Notes under the pieces: generated by a model
Seen by the model: the letters and a program-made list of their open reading frames with translations, nothing else
Databases searched by the model: none
What the model was told of the DNA's origin: nothing
Made by a program: the position numbers and the translations under genes
In this document: piece after piece, positions 14,400 to 23,318 of the stretch
Layout of the letters: each line of letters begins with the position of its first letter
How positions within the stretch are numbered: the first letter of the stretch is position 1
Origin: Bradyrhizobium sp. WSM1417
GTDB lineage: Bacteria; Pseudomonadota; Alphaproteobacteria; Rhizobiales; Xanthobacteraceae
NCBI RefSeq assembly: GCF_000515415.1
Contig: NZ_KI911783.1
Span: 4,764,392-4,828,391, forward strand
DNA: 64,000 nucleotides
Direction of reading: 5' to 3'

Positions 14400-16339
14400 A
14401 CATGATGCCGACGTGGTCGACCGCGTGCCTCGACTGGAAGGAACGCATCGTCAACCGGCAATCGCTGGTGACGTTCGACGCCCTCTTCCCGGATGAAGCG
14501 GAAGCAGCTCTGTCGATCTTTCGGGATCTGATCCTGGTCGACGTGCCTGGTCGACCGACGATCGGCGAATGTTGCCTGCCGTGGGTCTATGATCTCCCGC
14601 GCATCCTGTTCGGCTCATACGATGCCGAGGGGATCTCCGACCCGGCTAATCTCGGCCGCCGACTGATCCGCTATTTTCTTCTTCACGTTGCGAAGAAGAA
14701 CACCAAGTCCACACTGGCCGCCGGCGTGATGGTCACAGCACTCCTGCGCAACTGGCGCGAGAGCGGCGAGTTCTACATCCTGGCGCCGACCAAGGAAGTT
14801 GCCGACAACTCGTTTTTCCCCGCGCGCGACATGATCCGCGCCGACGAGGAACTGCTCAAGCTTCTGCACGTCCAGGACAGCCAGCGGCTGATCACACACA
14901 GGACGACGGGCGCGTTTCTGAAGGTCGCCGCGGCCGACAGCGAAACGGTGTCCGGCAAGAAGACGATCGGGCTCCTGATCGACGAACTCTGGCTGTTCGG
15001 GCAGCGCGCCAATGCTGAATCGATGATCCGTGAGGCCGAGGGCGGTCTCAACTCGCGACCCGAGGGCTTCGTGATCTATCTGACGACGCAATCGCCGAAG
15101 CCGCCCGCCGGCATCTTCGATCAGAAGCTGAAGGACTTCCGCGACATCCGCGACGGCAAACTGGTCGATCCGCAGAGCCTGCCGATCATCTACGAGTTCC
15201 CCGAGGAGATGATCAAGTCGAAGGCTTACGAGAAGCCTGAGAACTGGTTCATCCCGAATCCCAACTGGGGCAAGTCGGTCGACCCGAACTTTCTGATCGG
15301 CAAGCGCGCCGAGGCTGCCCGCAGCGGCAAGGCCTCGCTGATCGACTGGGACGCGAAGTTTCTCAACGTCCAGGCCGGCATGTCGCAGCGTGCCGATGGC
15401 TGGGCTGGCGCCGAGCTCTGGGATCGCGGCATCGACCGATCGCTCACATTGGACACGGTCCTCGAGCGGAGCGAGGTCGTGACGATGGGCCTCGACGGCG
15501 GCGGCCTCGACGATCTGCTTGGCGCCGGCGTGGTCGGACGCGAGAAGGTAACGAAGCGCTGGCTCGGTTGGGCTTGCGCCCTGATTTCGACGATCGGTCT
15601 TTATCGCCGGAAGGCAAACCTGACGGAGTACAAGAAGTTCATCGCATCCGGTGATCTGATCGTGTTCCGCTTTCATAGCAAAGATGCCGAGGAAGCCGAG
15701 AGCGATCCGGACGTGGCCGCGCTGCTGGCCGAATTTCCGCCGGCCATCAGCATCGAGGGCGAACTTCCATTCGACATCAAGTTCGTTGTCGACCTGGTGG
15801 CGAAGATCCGGGACGTCGGCTTGCTTGCCCAGGTCGGCGTCGACGCCGCCGGCATCGGCGCCATCGTCGACGCGCTCGCCGGGATCGACATCACGCAGGA
15901 CGCCGAGACGCTCGACGCCGTGCGGCAGGGCATCGGCCTGATGGGTGCCTACAAGACTGTCGAGCGCAAGCTTGGCGATCGGACATTCCTTCACTGTGGG
16001 TCCGAGCTTCTCAACTGGTGTGTCGGCAATGCACGCGTGGTGCTGACGACGACCGCGTCGCGGATTGCGCGTGAAGAAGCCGGCTTTGGAAAGATCGACC
16101 CGTTGATCGCGCTGTTCAATGCGGCCCACTTGATGACGCTCAACCCCGAAGCGAGCGGGCTGTCCGTTTTCGACACCATGGGCGACGGCGAAGACCCGCA
16201 ATCGGATGCCGAGTCCGCGCAAGACGTTGCCGAAGAGGCGGCGATCCTCCGCGATCCGCAGCATCCTCGCTTCGAAGAGATGCGCGAGCGTTTCAACGCG
16301 CGCCTGGCCGCCAACGATCAGGACGATCTGTATGCGTAA
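14396..16339 (+). CDS. terL: Terminase large subunit (HK97-like)
   Basis: 647 residues with both halves of the packaging motor. The ATPase half has a deviant Walker A HVAKKNTKSTLAAG near residues 96-109 and Walker B GLLIDELWLFG near 192-202. The nuclease half begins with VTMGLDGGGLDD near residue 362, a conserved metal-binding Asp, and has further acidic positions (VGVDAAGIGAIVD). It cuts concatemeric DNA and pumps it into the prohead through the portal. GTG at 14396 overlaps the TerS stop; an in-frame ATG follows two codons later. Confidence 0.9.
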   Translation: MNMMPTWSTACLDWKERIVNRQSLVTFDALFPDEAEAALSIFRDLILVDVPGRPTIGECCLPWVYDLPRILFGSYDAEGISDPANLGRRLIRYFLLHVAKKNTKSTLAAGVMVTALLRNWRESGEFYILAPTKEVADNSFFPARDMIRADEELLKLLHVQDSQRLITHRTTGAFLKVAAADSETVSGKKTIGLLIDELWLFGQRANAESMIREAEGGLNSRPEGFVIYLTTQSPKPPAGIFDQKLKDFRDIRDGKLVDPQSLPIIYEFPEEMIKSKAYEKPENWFIPNPNWGKSVDPNFLIGKRAEAARSGKASLIDWDAKFLNVQAGMSQRADGWAGAELWDRGIDRSLTLDTVLERSEVVTMGLDGGGLDDLLGAGVVGREKVTKRWLGWACALISTIGLYRRKANLTEYKKFIASGDLIVFRFHSKDAEEAESDPDVAALLAEFPPAISIEGELPFDIKFVVDLVAKIRDVGLLAQVGVDAAGIGAIVDALAGIDITQDAETLDAVRQGIGLMGAYKTVERKLGDRTFLHCGSELLNWCVGNARVVLTTTASRIAREEAGFGKIDPLIALFNAAHLMTLNPEASGLSVFDTMGDGEDPQSDAESAQDVAEEAAILRDPQHPRFEEMRERFNARLAANDQDDLYA

Positions 16340-16535
16340 GGCACTTGCAGCGGTGGGCGTCTGGGTCCGCGCGAACATCGACGCGCGTGATGTCATGCTG
16401 GCGTCCGGCCTGACGCTCCTGGCCTTGGGCCTCTGGCAGGTCTGGCCGCCGGCGGCACTGATCGTGCCAGGCGTAATCATCTCGGCGGTGGCGATCTTCG
16501 CCGGCCGCATCAACGGCAGCGCAGGGGAGGGCTGA
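16332..16535 (+). CDS. Small membrane protein in the head operon
   Basis: 67 residues, overlapping terL by eight bases and ending one base before the portal gene. Residues about 20-58 form a hydrophobic hairpin (LASGLTLLALGLWQVW, ALIVPGVIISAVAIFAG) that would span the membrane twice, with a short loop containing PP. Small two-helix membrane proteins are often found in this place in alphaproteobacterial phages; function unknown. Confidence 0.6.
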   Translation: MRKALAAVGVWVRANIDARDVMLASGLTLLALGLWQVWPPAALIVPGVIISAVAIFAGRINGSAGEG

Positions 16536-16536
16536 C

Positions 16537-17922
16537 ATGGGAATCCTCGCGCGCGTGACGTCCGACCAGCGCTATCCTGGTGCTGCTCGCGTCTCGAATC
16601 CCATCCGCACGCTTGCTGGCGTCGCGATCACGCCGGACACCGCAATCACCAGCGCGACCGTTTGGGCATGCATCCGCTATCTGTCGCAGACGGTGGCTGT
16701 GCCGCCGTGGCACGTAAAGAAGGATGGGAAGAACGGCCCGGAGATCCAGTCCTCGCACGGCGTCGACTACCTGTTGTGGAAGCGGCCGAGCAGAGAGTGG
16801 TCTTCGTTCCAGTTCAGAGAGACGCTGACGCATTGGGCACTCCGCTGGGGAAACGGTTATGGGGAAATCGAGCCTGATCAGCTTGGGCGTCCGTTTGCGA
16901 TGTGGCCCATCCATCCCGAGCGGGTCACGGTCTACCGGGCAATCGAACCTGCCGAAGATGCATATGGCACGGTTATTGAGACCGGGGATCTGTACTACGA
17001 GGTCGACACCCGCGGCGAGACGCAGGGTCCGCGGACGATCCTCGCCGCTGCCAACATGTTCCATATCCGCGGCTTTGGCGAAGGCCCCGTCGGCGTCAAC
17101 GTAATTTCCTATGCGGCGCAGTCGCTCGGTTGGGCCCGGGCGGCGCAGTTGTTCGGCGCATCCTTCTTCGGCAACGGCATGAATCCCGCCGGCGTGGTCG
17201 TCAACAAGAAGCCATTGAAGCCGGATGGATTGAAGCGCCAGAAAGCGGAATTCGAGCAGCTCTACAAGGGCCCGAACAATGCCAACCGCACGGCATTCCT
17301 CGATAACGATGCCGACTGGAAAGCGATCGGCTTCAACGCGCGTGATGCGCAGCTGATCGACGTTCACCAGTTCCTGATCGAAGAACAATGTCGATGGTTC
17401 GGTGTGCCGCCGCACAAGGTCATGCACCTGTTGCGCGCGACCTTCACCAACATCGAGAGCCAGGGCATCGAAGTCGTGGTCGATTCCATCTCCCCTTGGG
17501 TGAAGCGCTTCGAGGATGAGGCCGAATACAAATTGTTCGGCCAGAACCGCCAGAGGCTTTACACCAAGATCGACATGCGGGGCCTGATGCGGGGCGACAT
17601 GGCGGCGCGCGTAGCCTACTACCAGGCCATGGTCGGCATCGGGGCCTATTCGCCGAACCGCGTGCTCGAGCTCGAGGACGAGAACACGATCGGGGCGGAT
17701 GGCGATATCCACGTGATGCAGTCGCAGAACGTGACGCTGGAGCGCATCGCCGATGGCACTGCGACGGCCGCGGCCGCACCTGGTTCAACGCCAGCTGAGC
17801 CGGCCGAGCCAGATGATCCGGCGACGCCGCCAGAAGTCGGCGAGGATGAAGAAACGCAGGCGCGGATGGCCCGGAGGCTTTACGCGATCGAGCAGCTGAT
17901 GGGCGAGCCCACGCATGTCTAA
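16537..17922 (+). CDS. Phage portal protein (HK97 family)
   Basis: 461 residues. Typical HK97-portal features include SATVWACIRYLSQTVAVPPWHV at residues ~40-60, WALRWGNGYGEIE near 107, the FHIRGFGEGPVGVNVISYAAQS region near 188, and WFGVPPHKVMHLLRATFTNIESQ in the C-terminal half. The dodecameric portal is the DNA entry point of the capsid and nucleates head assembly. The C-terminal ~50 residues are acidic and Pro/Ala-rich. It overlaps the collagen-like gene by eight bases. Confidence 0.92.
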   Translation: MGILARVTSDQRYPGAARVSNPIRTLAGVAITPDTAITSATVWACIRYLSQTVAVPPWHVKKDGKNGPEIQSSHGVDYLLWKRPSREWSSFQFRETLTHWALRWGNGYGEIEPDQLGRPFAMWPIHPERVTVYRAIEPAEDAYGTVIETGDLYYEVDTRGETQGPRTILAAANMFHIRGFGEGPVGVNVISYAAQSLGWARAAQLFGASFFGNGMNPAGVVVNKKPLKPDGLKRQKAEFEQLYKGPNNANRTAFLDNDADWKAIGFNARDAQLIDVHQFLIEEQCRWFGVPPHKVMHLLRATFTNIESQGIEVVVDSISPWVKRFEDEAEYKLFGQNRQRLYTKIDMRGLMRGDMAARVAYYQAMVGIGAYSPNRVLELEDENTIGADGDIHVMQSQNVTLERIADGTATAAAAPGSTPAEPAEPDDPATPPEVGEDEETQARMARRLYAIEQLMGEPTHV

Positions 17923-18982
17923 GGTCCCCGTCATGCTCGCGCGCGGCGAAACGCCGCCGCTCGAGAAGCCGGTCTCGCTGCTTGAGCGCACTATCGCTCT
18001 GGTGGAGCGGCTCGTCGGCCGCGTCAGTGCGCTCGAGCAGAAGCCGCTCGGCCGCGATGGTCGCGATGGTATCCAGGGCGAACGCGGCGCCGCGGGCGAA
18101 GCAGGACCGCGCGGCGAGGCCGGGCCGATCGGCGAGCGTGGTGAGCAAGGCCCGCGCGGCGAGGCCGGTCCAGCCGGTGAACAGGGGCTGGCCGGCGACC
18201 GCGGCGAAGCCGGTCCGCAAGGTGATCACGGTCCCGCTGGCGAGCCCGGCGAAGCTGGTCCGCAGGGCGCGCGCGGCGAGCCAGGTGAGCGTGGTGAGAC
18301 CGGACCGCAGGGTGATCAGGGCCCGGCCGGTGAACGCGGCGAAGCCGGCCGGCAGGGTGAGCGCGGCGAGGCAGGCGAGCGTGGTGAGGCCGGACCGCAG
18401 GGCGACGCCGGACCAGCCGGTGAGCGCGGCGAAGTCGGTCCGCAAGGCGAAGCTGGCCCGCGTGGCGAGCGTGGCGACATCGGTCCTCGGGGCGAGATCG
18501 GCCCTGTCGGCGAACGAGGTACGGCCGGAGAAGCTGGCCCGACCGGCGAGCAGGGTCCCGAAGGCCAAATCGGCCGCGACGGTCGCGACGGTTTGCCGGG
18601 CATCCAGGGCGAGCGAGGCCCCCATGGCGAGGCCGGCGCGATCGGCCCGCAAGGTGAAGCCGGTCCGCGCGGTGAAACCGGCGAGCCTGGTCCGCGTGGT
18701 GAAGGCGGTCCGATGGGCCCGCAAGGCGATCAAGGACTCCCGGGCCCGCGCGGCGAGCGCGGCGAGGCCGGTCCCCGCGGTGAACAGGGATTGCAGGGCC
18801 CGATCGGCAAGCAAGGCCCGCGCGGCGAGGCTGGTCCGATCGGCCAGCGGGGCGAGCCTGGTGCGAACATCGAGATCGGCGACGTCTTCCGTGCCGGCAT
18901 CACGTCGAAGGACCTGGATCGCCTTATGGTCCGCGAGATCACCGTCAATGGCGAGACCTTTCAGGTCCTCGTTCCGAATTGA
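17915..18982 (+). CDS. Collagen-like Gly-X-Y repeat protein in the head operon
   Basis: 355 residues. An N-terminal segment (about residues 20-43, LLERTIALVERLVGRVSALE) is a likely trimeric coiled coil. It is followed by about 90 uninterrupted Gly-X-Y triplets (residues ~46-317), rich in GER, GEA, GPQ and GPR. The last 38 residues form a small globular end containing GDVFRAGITSKDLDRLMV. Collagen-like repeats make rigid trimeric rods, usually in phage fibres. Position between portal and protease, overlapping the portal gene, suggests a head-attached fibre or decoration. The DNA is correspondingly repetitive and could vary in length by slippage. Confidence 0.85.
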   Translation: MSKVPVMLARGETPPLEKPVSLLERTIALVERLVGRVSALEQKPLGRDGRDGIQGERGAAGEAGPRGEAGPIGERGEQGPRGEAGPAGEQGLAGDRGEAGPQGDHGPAGEPGEAGPQGARGEPGERGETGPQGDQGPAGERGEAGRQGERGEAGERGEAGPQGDAGPAGERGEVGPQGEAGPRGERGDIGPRGEIGPVGERGTAGEAGPTGEQGPEGQIGRDGRDGLPGIQGERGPHGEAGAIGPQGEAGPRGETGEPGPRGEGGPMGPQGDQGLPGPRGERGEAGPRGEQGLQGPIGKQGPRGEAGPIGQRGEPGANIEIGDVFRAGITSKDLDRLMVREITVNGETFQVLVPN

Positions 18983-18990
18983 GGTCTGAT

Positions 18991-19728
18991 ATGAGCAAGC
19001 GCTTTCCGATCTTCAACGCCGTCGTGCCGATCAAGGCCAAGCCAACCGCCGGCGCCAAGCCGAGCGGCTATCGCGTTGTCGCCAACAAGGCGACCAATAG
19101 CGCCGAGATCTACGTCTACGGCGTGATCGGCGGCGACTGGTTCGGAGAGGGCGTGACCGCCAAGCAGTTTGCCGACGATCTCAAGGCGCTCGGCAACGTC
19201 AAGACCATCGACCTTCGGATCAACTCCGAAGGCGGTTCAGTGTTCGACGGCAAGGCGATGTACTCGCTCCTCAACGAGCACAAGGCCAAGAAGATCGTGC
19301 ACATTGACGGGCTGGCGGCGAGCGCTGCCTCGTTCCTGGCGATGGCCGGCGACGAGATCGAGATTGCCGAAGGCGCCTTCGTGATGATCCACAACGCCTA
19401 CACCATTGCGATGGGCGATGCGCGCGAGCTGCGACGCTCGGCCGAGATGCTCGACACCGTCAACAACACCATCATCGACGTCTATGCGGCGCGCACCAAG
19501 GGCGATCGCAAGAAGATCACGCAAATGATGAACGACGAGACCTGGATGACCGGTGCGGAAGCCGTCGAGAACGGCTTTGCCGATCGCATGGTCGAGAATC
19601 TGAAGATCGCCGCCTGCGTCAGCAACGCAAAGGCGCTCGAGACCTTCAAGAAGGTCCCAGCATCGCTGAAGCCGAACAACCGCCGCGCCGCTGCCGCCTT
19701 TGCGCGCATCGCGGCGCTGAAGACCTGA
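18991..19728 (+). CDS. Head maturation protease (ClpP/S14 family)
   Basis: 245 residues from ATG at 18991, chosen over the TTG at 18979 because GAGG sits seven bases upstream. ClpP-type fold with IYVYGVIGG, LRINSEGGSVFDG, the catalytic Ser111 in GLAASAASFLAMAG and His134 in MIHNAY; the acid is probably in the following helix. It cleaves the capsid scaffold (delta) domain and itself during prohead maturation. It is placed directly before the major capsid gene, as in HK97-like phages. Confidence 0.9.
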   Translation: MSKRFPIFNAVVPIKAKPTAGAKPSGYRVVANKATNSAEIYVYGVIGGDWFGEGVTAKQFADDLKALGNVKTIDLRINSEGGSVFDGKAMYSLLNEHKAKKIVHIDGLAASAASFLAMAGDEIEIAEGAFVMIHNAYTIAMGDARELRRSAEMLDTVNNTIIDVYAARTKGDRKKITQMMNDETWMTGAEAVENGFADRMVENLKIAACVSNAKALETFKKVPASLKPNNRRAAAAFARIAALKT

Positions 19729-19758
19729 TCACGAGATTCCGTCTGCAGACGGATACGC

Positions 19759-19774
19759 GCCGCAGTGATGCGCC
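19759..19774. repeat. 16-bp repeat GCCGCAGTGATGCGCC, first copy
   Basis: The same 16 bases recur exactly at 37231-37246, in the gap before the tail assembly chaperone gene; this copy is in the gap before the capsid gene. A CCGTCTGCAGACGG palindrome lies just upstream (19739-19752). Conserved leader elements for highly expressed structural genes are possible. Confidence 0.4.
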
Positions 19775-19856
19775 GCGTCAATCGCGACCGATGTGAGATC
19801 GGCCGCATCATAGGTCCCGTCGTGAGACGAGACAGCCCATAGAAGGACAGAATTCT

Positions 19857-21326
19857 ATGACCATGAAGAGCGCCCTTCTGGGCGAAACGAGAATGCTCGC
19901 TTTGCTGTCGACCTCGCGCCTGGCCGCACTTGCGGCGGTCGGTGCGATGTCGATCGGCATGATCCGGATGGACACCGCCGGCAACACGCTTCCCGAGCTC
20001 GAGGCGCGCGCCGTCGAGATCAACGCGGCGCTCGATGCCTTCCGCGTTCGCGCTGAGGCCGGCGAGGATCTCACCGACGAAGAGACCGACGAGATTGAGG
20101 CCACCGCCGGTGAGCTCGAGAAGCTCAACAAGAAGATCAAGGCGATGAAGCTGCTGCAGCCCACGGGTCAGGGCCGCCGCAGCTCGCCGGAGGCGCGGAC
20201 CGAACCTGCCGCCGGCGGCCGCCGCACCGTGCCGGCCGAGCCGCGGCAGGATGCCCAGCGCATGGGCTTCCGCTCGTTCGGCGAGTTCGCGCAGACGGTG
20301 CAGAACCATTACCGCGGTAACGTGAATGATCAAGTCACGCGCCTCCGCAACGCCGCGACAACCTTCGGCAATGAAGGTGTCGGCGCCGATGGCGGCTTCC
20401 TGATCCCCCCGTCGTTCTCCGCCAACATCTGGCAGAAGGTCAACGGCATCGAGAGCCTGCTGTCGCGTTGCACGCCGCTGACCACTGACGGGAACAGCCT
20501 CACGATTCCGAAGGACGAGGTCACGCCTTGGGACACCACCAAGGGTGTGCAGGTCTACTGGGAGGGTGAGGGCCAGCAGATCCCGCAGTCCAAGGGCCTT
20601 TACGAAATGGGCCAGCTGCGTCTCTCCAAGCTGTCGGCCCTGGTGCCGATCAGCGAAGAGATGATGCAGGACGCTTCGGGCCTCGAGTCCTGGCTGAATG
20701 CCAAGGCGCCGCAGAAGATGACCTCGAAGATCAACACCGCGATCGTCGCCGGCACCGGCGCCGGTCAGCCGCTCGGCATGATCCCGGGCTATGGTGCGGT
20801 CGGTGCGTCCGTCATCCAGGTCTCGAAGGAAACCTCGCAGCCCGCTGCTACCGTCTGGTTCGCCAACATCAACAAGATGTGGGGCCGGATGTACGCCGGG
20901 TGGCGCAGCAACGCGATCTGGCTGGTCAACCAGGACGTCGAGCCGCAGCTCGAAGGCATGGCGTTTGTCGGCAACGGCATCACGCCGACGGCGGCGTCGT
21001 CGACGCCGGTCTATCTGCCGCCCGGTGGCCTCAACGACGCGCCGTATGCGCGCCTCAAGGGCCGTCCGGTCGTGCCGATCGAGGCGTGCTCCGCACTCGG
21101 CAATCTGGGCGACATCATCCTCTGCGATCTGAGCCAGTACTGGGCCCTGACCAAGGCGGGTGGTGCGATCCAGACCGACACCAGCATCCATCTCTACTTC
21201 GACCAGGCGCTGACGGCGTTCCGCTTCATCTTCCGGGTGAACGGTCAGCCCGCCTGGTCGGCGCCGATCACGCGCCAGAACGGCAGCAACACGCTGTCCT
21301 GGGCCGTCACGCTGCAGGCGCGCTGA
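19857..21326 (+). CDS. Major capsid protein (HK97 fold)
   Basis: 489 residues. Residues about 1-120 are an HK97-type delta (scaffold) domain with coiled-coil character (LPELEARAVEINAALDAF, EIEATAGELEKLNKKIKAM), probably removed by the protease. The mature shell protein starts near residue 140 and contains GADGGFLIPPSF, the WEGEGQQIPQS E-loop region, LVPISEEMMQDA and INTAIVAGTGAGQPLGM, all standard for the family. Ribosome site AAGGA about 11 bases before ATG. It follows a 128-base gap and is followed by a hairpin. Confidence 0.93.
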   Translation: MTMKSALLGETRMLALLSTSRLAALAAVGAMSIGMIRMDTAGNTLPELEARAVEINAALDAFRVRAEAGEDLTDEETDEIEATAGELEKLNKKIKAMKLLQPTGQGRRSSPEARTEPAAGGRRTVPAEPRQDAQRMGFRSFGEFAQTVQNHYRGNVNDQVTRLRNAATTFGNEGVGADGGFLIPPSFSANIWQKVNGIESLLSRCTPLTTDGNSLTIPKDEVTPWDTTKGVQVYWEGEGQQIPQSKGLYEMGQLRLSKLSALVPISEEMMQDASGLESWLNAKAPQKMTSKINTAIVAGTGAGQPLGMIPGYGAVGASVIQVSKETSQPAATVWFANINKMWGRMYAGWRSNAIWLVNQDVEPQLEGMAFVGNGITPTAASSTPVYLPPGGLNDAPYARLKGRPVVPIEACSALGNLGDIILCDLSQYWALTKAGGAIQTDTSIHLYFDQALTAFRFIFRVNGQPAWSAPITRQNGSNTLSWAVTLQAR

Positions 21327-21335
21327 TCCGACTGA

Positions 21336-21359
21336 GCCTGCGCCTTACCCGGCGCAGGC
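21336..21359 (+). other. Intergenic hairpin after the capsid gene
   Basis: GCCTGCGCC pairs with GGCGCAGGC around TTACCC, nine perfect base pairs, without a T-run. It may stabilise or attenuate the capsid mRNA instead of ending it; the next gene starts 55 bases later. Confidence 0.45.
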
Positions 21360-21414
21360 CTCCCCGCAATCCTCGCGCCCCGCGCGGCGCCATTTCTCGA
21401 AGGGACCACCCCAA

Positions 21415-21957
21415 ATGGACTTCAACCAGCACTTCTGTGAAAAGAACCAGATCGCGCAGGGCTTGCTGCCGGTTCTGATGAACACCGCGGCCAACAACGG
21501 CGACTGGGTCAGCATGAAGGGCTACGGCCGCATGGCGATCCTGGTCTTCAAGGCCGTCGGCACCGCCGGCGACGATCCCACCATCACCATCAAGCAGGCG
21601 ACCGACGTATCCGGTACCGGCGCGAAGGCGCTCGGCTTCACCGAGGTCCGCAAGAAGCAGGCCACGCCGAATCTGCTGGCGGTCGACCAGTTCACCAAGT
21701 CCACCGTCGCGTCTCCCGCGACCAACGACACCTTCAACACGACGAACGGCACCTGGACGAATACGGATCTCGCCGAGCAGGCCGCGATCATCGTCATCGA
21801 CATCAAGGCCGAGGATCTCGACGTCAACGGCGGCTTTGACTGCATCCAGGTCTCGATCGCCGACATTGGCACCAACGCCCAGCTCGGCTCCGCGCTCTAC
21901 TTCGGGCACGAGCCGCGCTACCCGAAGGATGCACTCGACTCCATGATCGTCGACTGA
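21415..21957 (+). CDS. Conserved phage structural protein, possible capsid decoration
   Basis: 180 residues, placed right after the capsid gene and followed by a strong terminator, an arrangement typical of an abundant virion protein. Mostly beta-rich and acidic (WVSMKGYGRMAILVFKAVG, IIVIDIKAEDLDVNGGFDCIQVSI, GSALYFGHEPRYP). It has no signal sequence. Its position suits a head decoration or cement protein, but I do not recognise the family with certainty. Confidence 0.6.
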   Translation: MDFNQHFCEKNQIAQGLLPVLMNTAANNGDWVSMKGYGRMAILVFKAVGTAGDDPTITIKQATDVSGTGAKALGFTEVRKKQATPNLLAVDQFTKSTVASPATNDTFNTTNGTWTNTDLAEQAAIIVIDIKAEDLDVNGGFDCIQVSIADIGTNAQLGSALYFGHEPRYPKDALDSMIVD

Positions 21958-21986
21958 TCGGTCTCCCTTGATCGACAAGTAGCTGG

Positions 21987-22014
21987 AAAGCCCCGCCATC
22001 GCGCGGGGCTTTTT
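21987..22014 (+). terminator. Rho-independent terminator after the head module
   Basis: AAAGCCCCGC pairs with GCGGGGCTTT (10 bp, loop CATCGC) followed by TT. It separates the capsid genes from the cargo block at 22.0-34.4 kb. Confidence 0.8.
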
Positions 22015-22056
22015 CGCGTCTAGGGTATAGGGCAGTTTTCAAAACCGGAGCCGATC

Positions 22057-22437
22057 ATGAAGATCCAGTTCGTTCAGCAGCACATCCTCCGCGGCGAAAC
22101 GCGCGACAAGGACGTTGTCTTTGAGAAAGACCAGGTGGTCGATTTCGGCAAGGACCGCGTCGAAAACAGCTACGCGCAGGCGTACATCGATCGCGGCTAT
22201 GCCGTCGAGTTCGACGAAGCTGGCGATCGCGTGCGCGAGAAGGGCAAGGCCGATACCACCAGGGCCGCAGCGAGGCTCGAAGCCCGCGGCAAGATCGTAA
22301 TTCCGGACGATCTGTCGACGTTGGCCGATGCTGATCTGATCAATCTCGGCCGATCGGTCAGCGACGACCAGGTCAAGACCAAGGATGATGCGCTGAAGGC
22401 GATCGAGACCGAGAAGGCTCGCCGCAACCCTACGTGA
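22057..22437 (+). CDS. Small phage protein, unknown
   Basis: 126 residues, first gene after the head terminator. The first 55 residues look like a small beta domain (MKIQFVQQHILRGETRDKD, FEKDQVVDFG, YIDRGYAVEFDEAGD), the style of short head-associated proteins that follow capsid genes in rhizobial phages. The rest is charged and helical. GGAG eight bases before the ATG. It overlaps the next gene by four bases (GTGA). Confidence 0.55.
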   Translation: MKIQFVQQHILRGETRDKDVVFEKDQVVDFGKDRVENSYAQAYIDRGYAVEFDEAGDRVREKGKADTTRAAARLEARGKIVIPDDLSTLADADLINLGRSVSDDQVKTKDDALKAIETEKARRNPT

Positions 22438-22772
22438 CGCCGGAAGGCGATCGGCTCGATCGCCACCTCCGGACCTCCATCACCGAGCTCTCCAAACCGA
22501 GCGAGCAAGCAACCATGCGCGGCATTCAGCGGCTGGCCAACGCGGCAGGCAATCTGATGAAGCAAGCGGACGCCGAGGCTGATGCCGCGGCGTCCGAGCT
22601 CGAGGCCGCCTATGCCGAGCAGGCCAGCGTCGCGAAGCGCTATTCGGCCTTCGCCAAGCAGGTCTCGCAGGCTTCGAAAGAGGCGCTCGATAATCTGAAC
22701 CAGATCAGCAACGTCCCTTTGCCGGATGGGGACGGCTCCGAGAAGCCGCCCGGTTCGACGCCGGGCTCCTGA
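22434..22772 (+). CDS. Alanine-rich coiled-coil phage protein
   Basis: 112 residues with a GTG start overlapping the previous stop. Residues ~25-90 are a long amphipathic helix rich in Ala, Glu and Gln (ADAAASELEAAYAEQASVAKRYS), strongly suggesting a coiled coil; the tail is Pro/Gly/Ser-rich. No catalytic motif. It could be a structural adaptor between the capsid module and the enzymes encoded downstream. Confidence 0.5.
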   Translation: MTPEGDRLDRHLRTSITELSKPSEQATMRGIQRLANAAGNLMKQADAEADAAASELEAAYAEQASVAKRYSAFAKQVSQASKEALDNLNQISNVPLPDGDGSEKPPGSTPGS

Positions 22773-22775
22773 TCC

Positions 22776-23318
22776 ATGATCGACCCGTCTGCGTTCATCC
22801 ATGAGCGGGCGCTGGCCGATGCGAGCGTCAGCATCGGTGCGCGCAGTCGCGTCTGGCAGTTCGCGAGCGTCATTCGCGGGACCGTGCTGGGTGAGGACTG
22901 CACCGTGGCGTCCAGCGCCACGCTCGACGGGCCGGTGTTCGGGGATCGCTGCATCATCTCGCAGGGTGTGGCGATGGGGCCGGGGTTTCTGATCGGCGAC
23001 GATGTCTTCATCGGCCCGAACGTCACGGTCTGCAACGACCGCTGGCCACGGACCTACAAAACGGGCTTCGACCTCAAGAAGTTTCAGTCCGGCTTCGTCA
23101 CGGTGCGGATCCACAATTGGGTGAGCATCGGCGCCAATGCCGTCATCCTGCCGGGCGTCGTGCTCGGAAAGCGCGTGATGGTCGCTGCCGGCGCCGTAGT
23201 CGACCGCAATGTGCCGGCGGATTGTCTCTATACCCGCGGGGGCAAGATGCTGCCGCTGTCCGAGAAGCATGAGACCCGCTACGCGCGGGCGCGGATGCGC
23301 AAGGCACTCGAATGCTGA
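22776..23318 (+). CDS. Left-handed beta-helix acyltransferase (hexapeptide family)
   Basis: 180 residues with hexapeptide repeats through most of its length: SVSIGARSRVWQFASVI, TVLGEDCTVASSATL, FLIGDDVFIGPNVTV, then VSIGANAVILPGVVLGKRVMVAAGAVV. The loop VCNDRWPRTYK recalls sugar N-acyltransferases of the WbbJ/WlbB kind that act on UDP-linked amino sugars or O-antigen units; the family works as a trimer. In this phage it is followed within 2 kb by two glycosyltransferase-type genes, suggesting surface glycan modification. The last codons overlap the next gene. Confidence 0.8.
   Translation: MIDPSAFIHERALADASVSIGARSRVWQFASVIRGTVLGEDCTVASSATLDGPVFGDRCIISQGVAMGPGFLIGDDVFIGPNVTVCNDRWPRTYKTGFDLKKFQSGFVTVRIHNWVSIGANAVILPGVVLGKRVMVAAGAVVDRNVPADCLYTRGGKMLPLSEKHETRYARARMRKALEC

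Noticed and set aside
14615..16513. Minus-strand frame of 632 codons opposite terL
   Set aside because: Shadow of the high-GC codon pattern; TerL motifs are on the plus strand and the frame has no ribosome site or neighbours.
18050..18865. Dense repeats considered as a non-coding tandem array
   Set aside because: They keep one frame without stops and encode Gly-X-Y triplets; the repetition is explained by the collagen-like protein.
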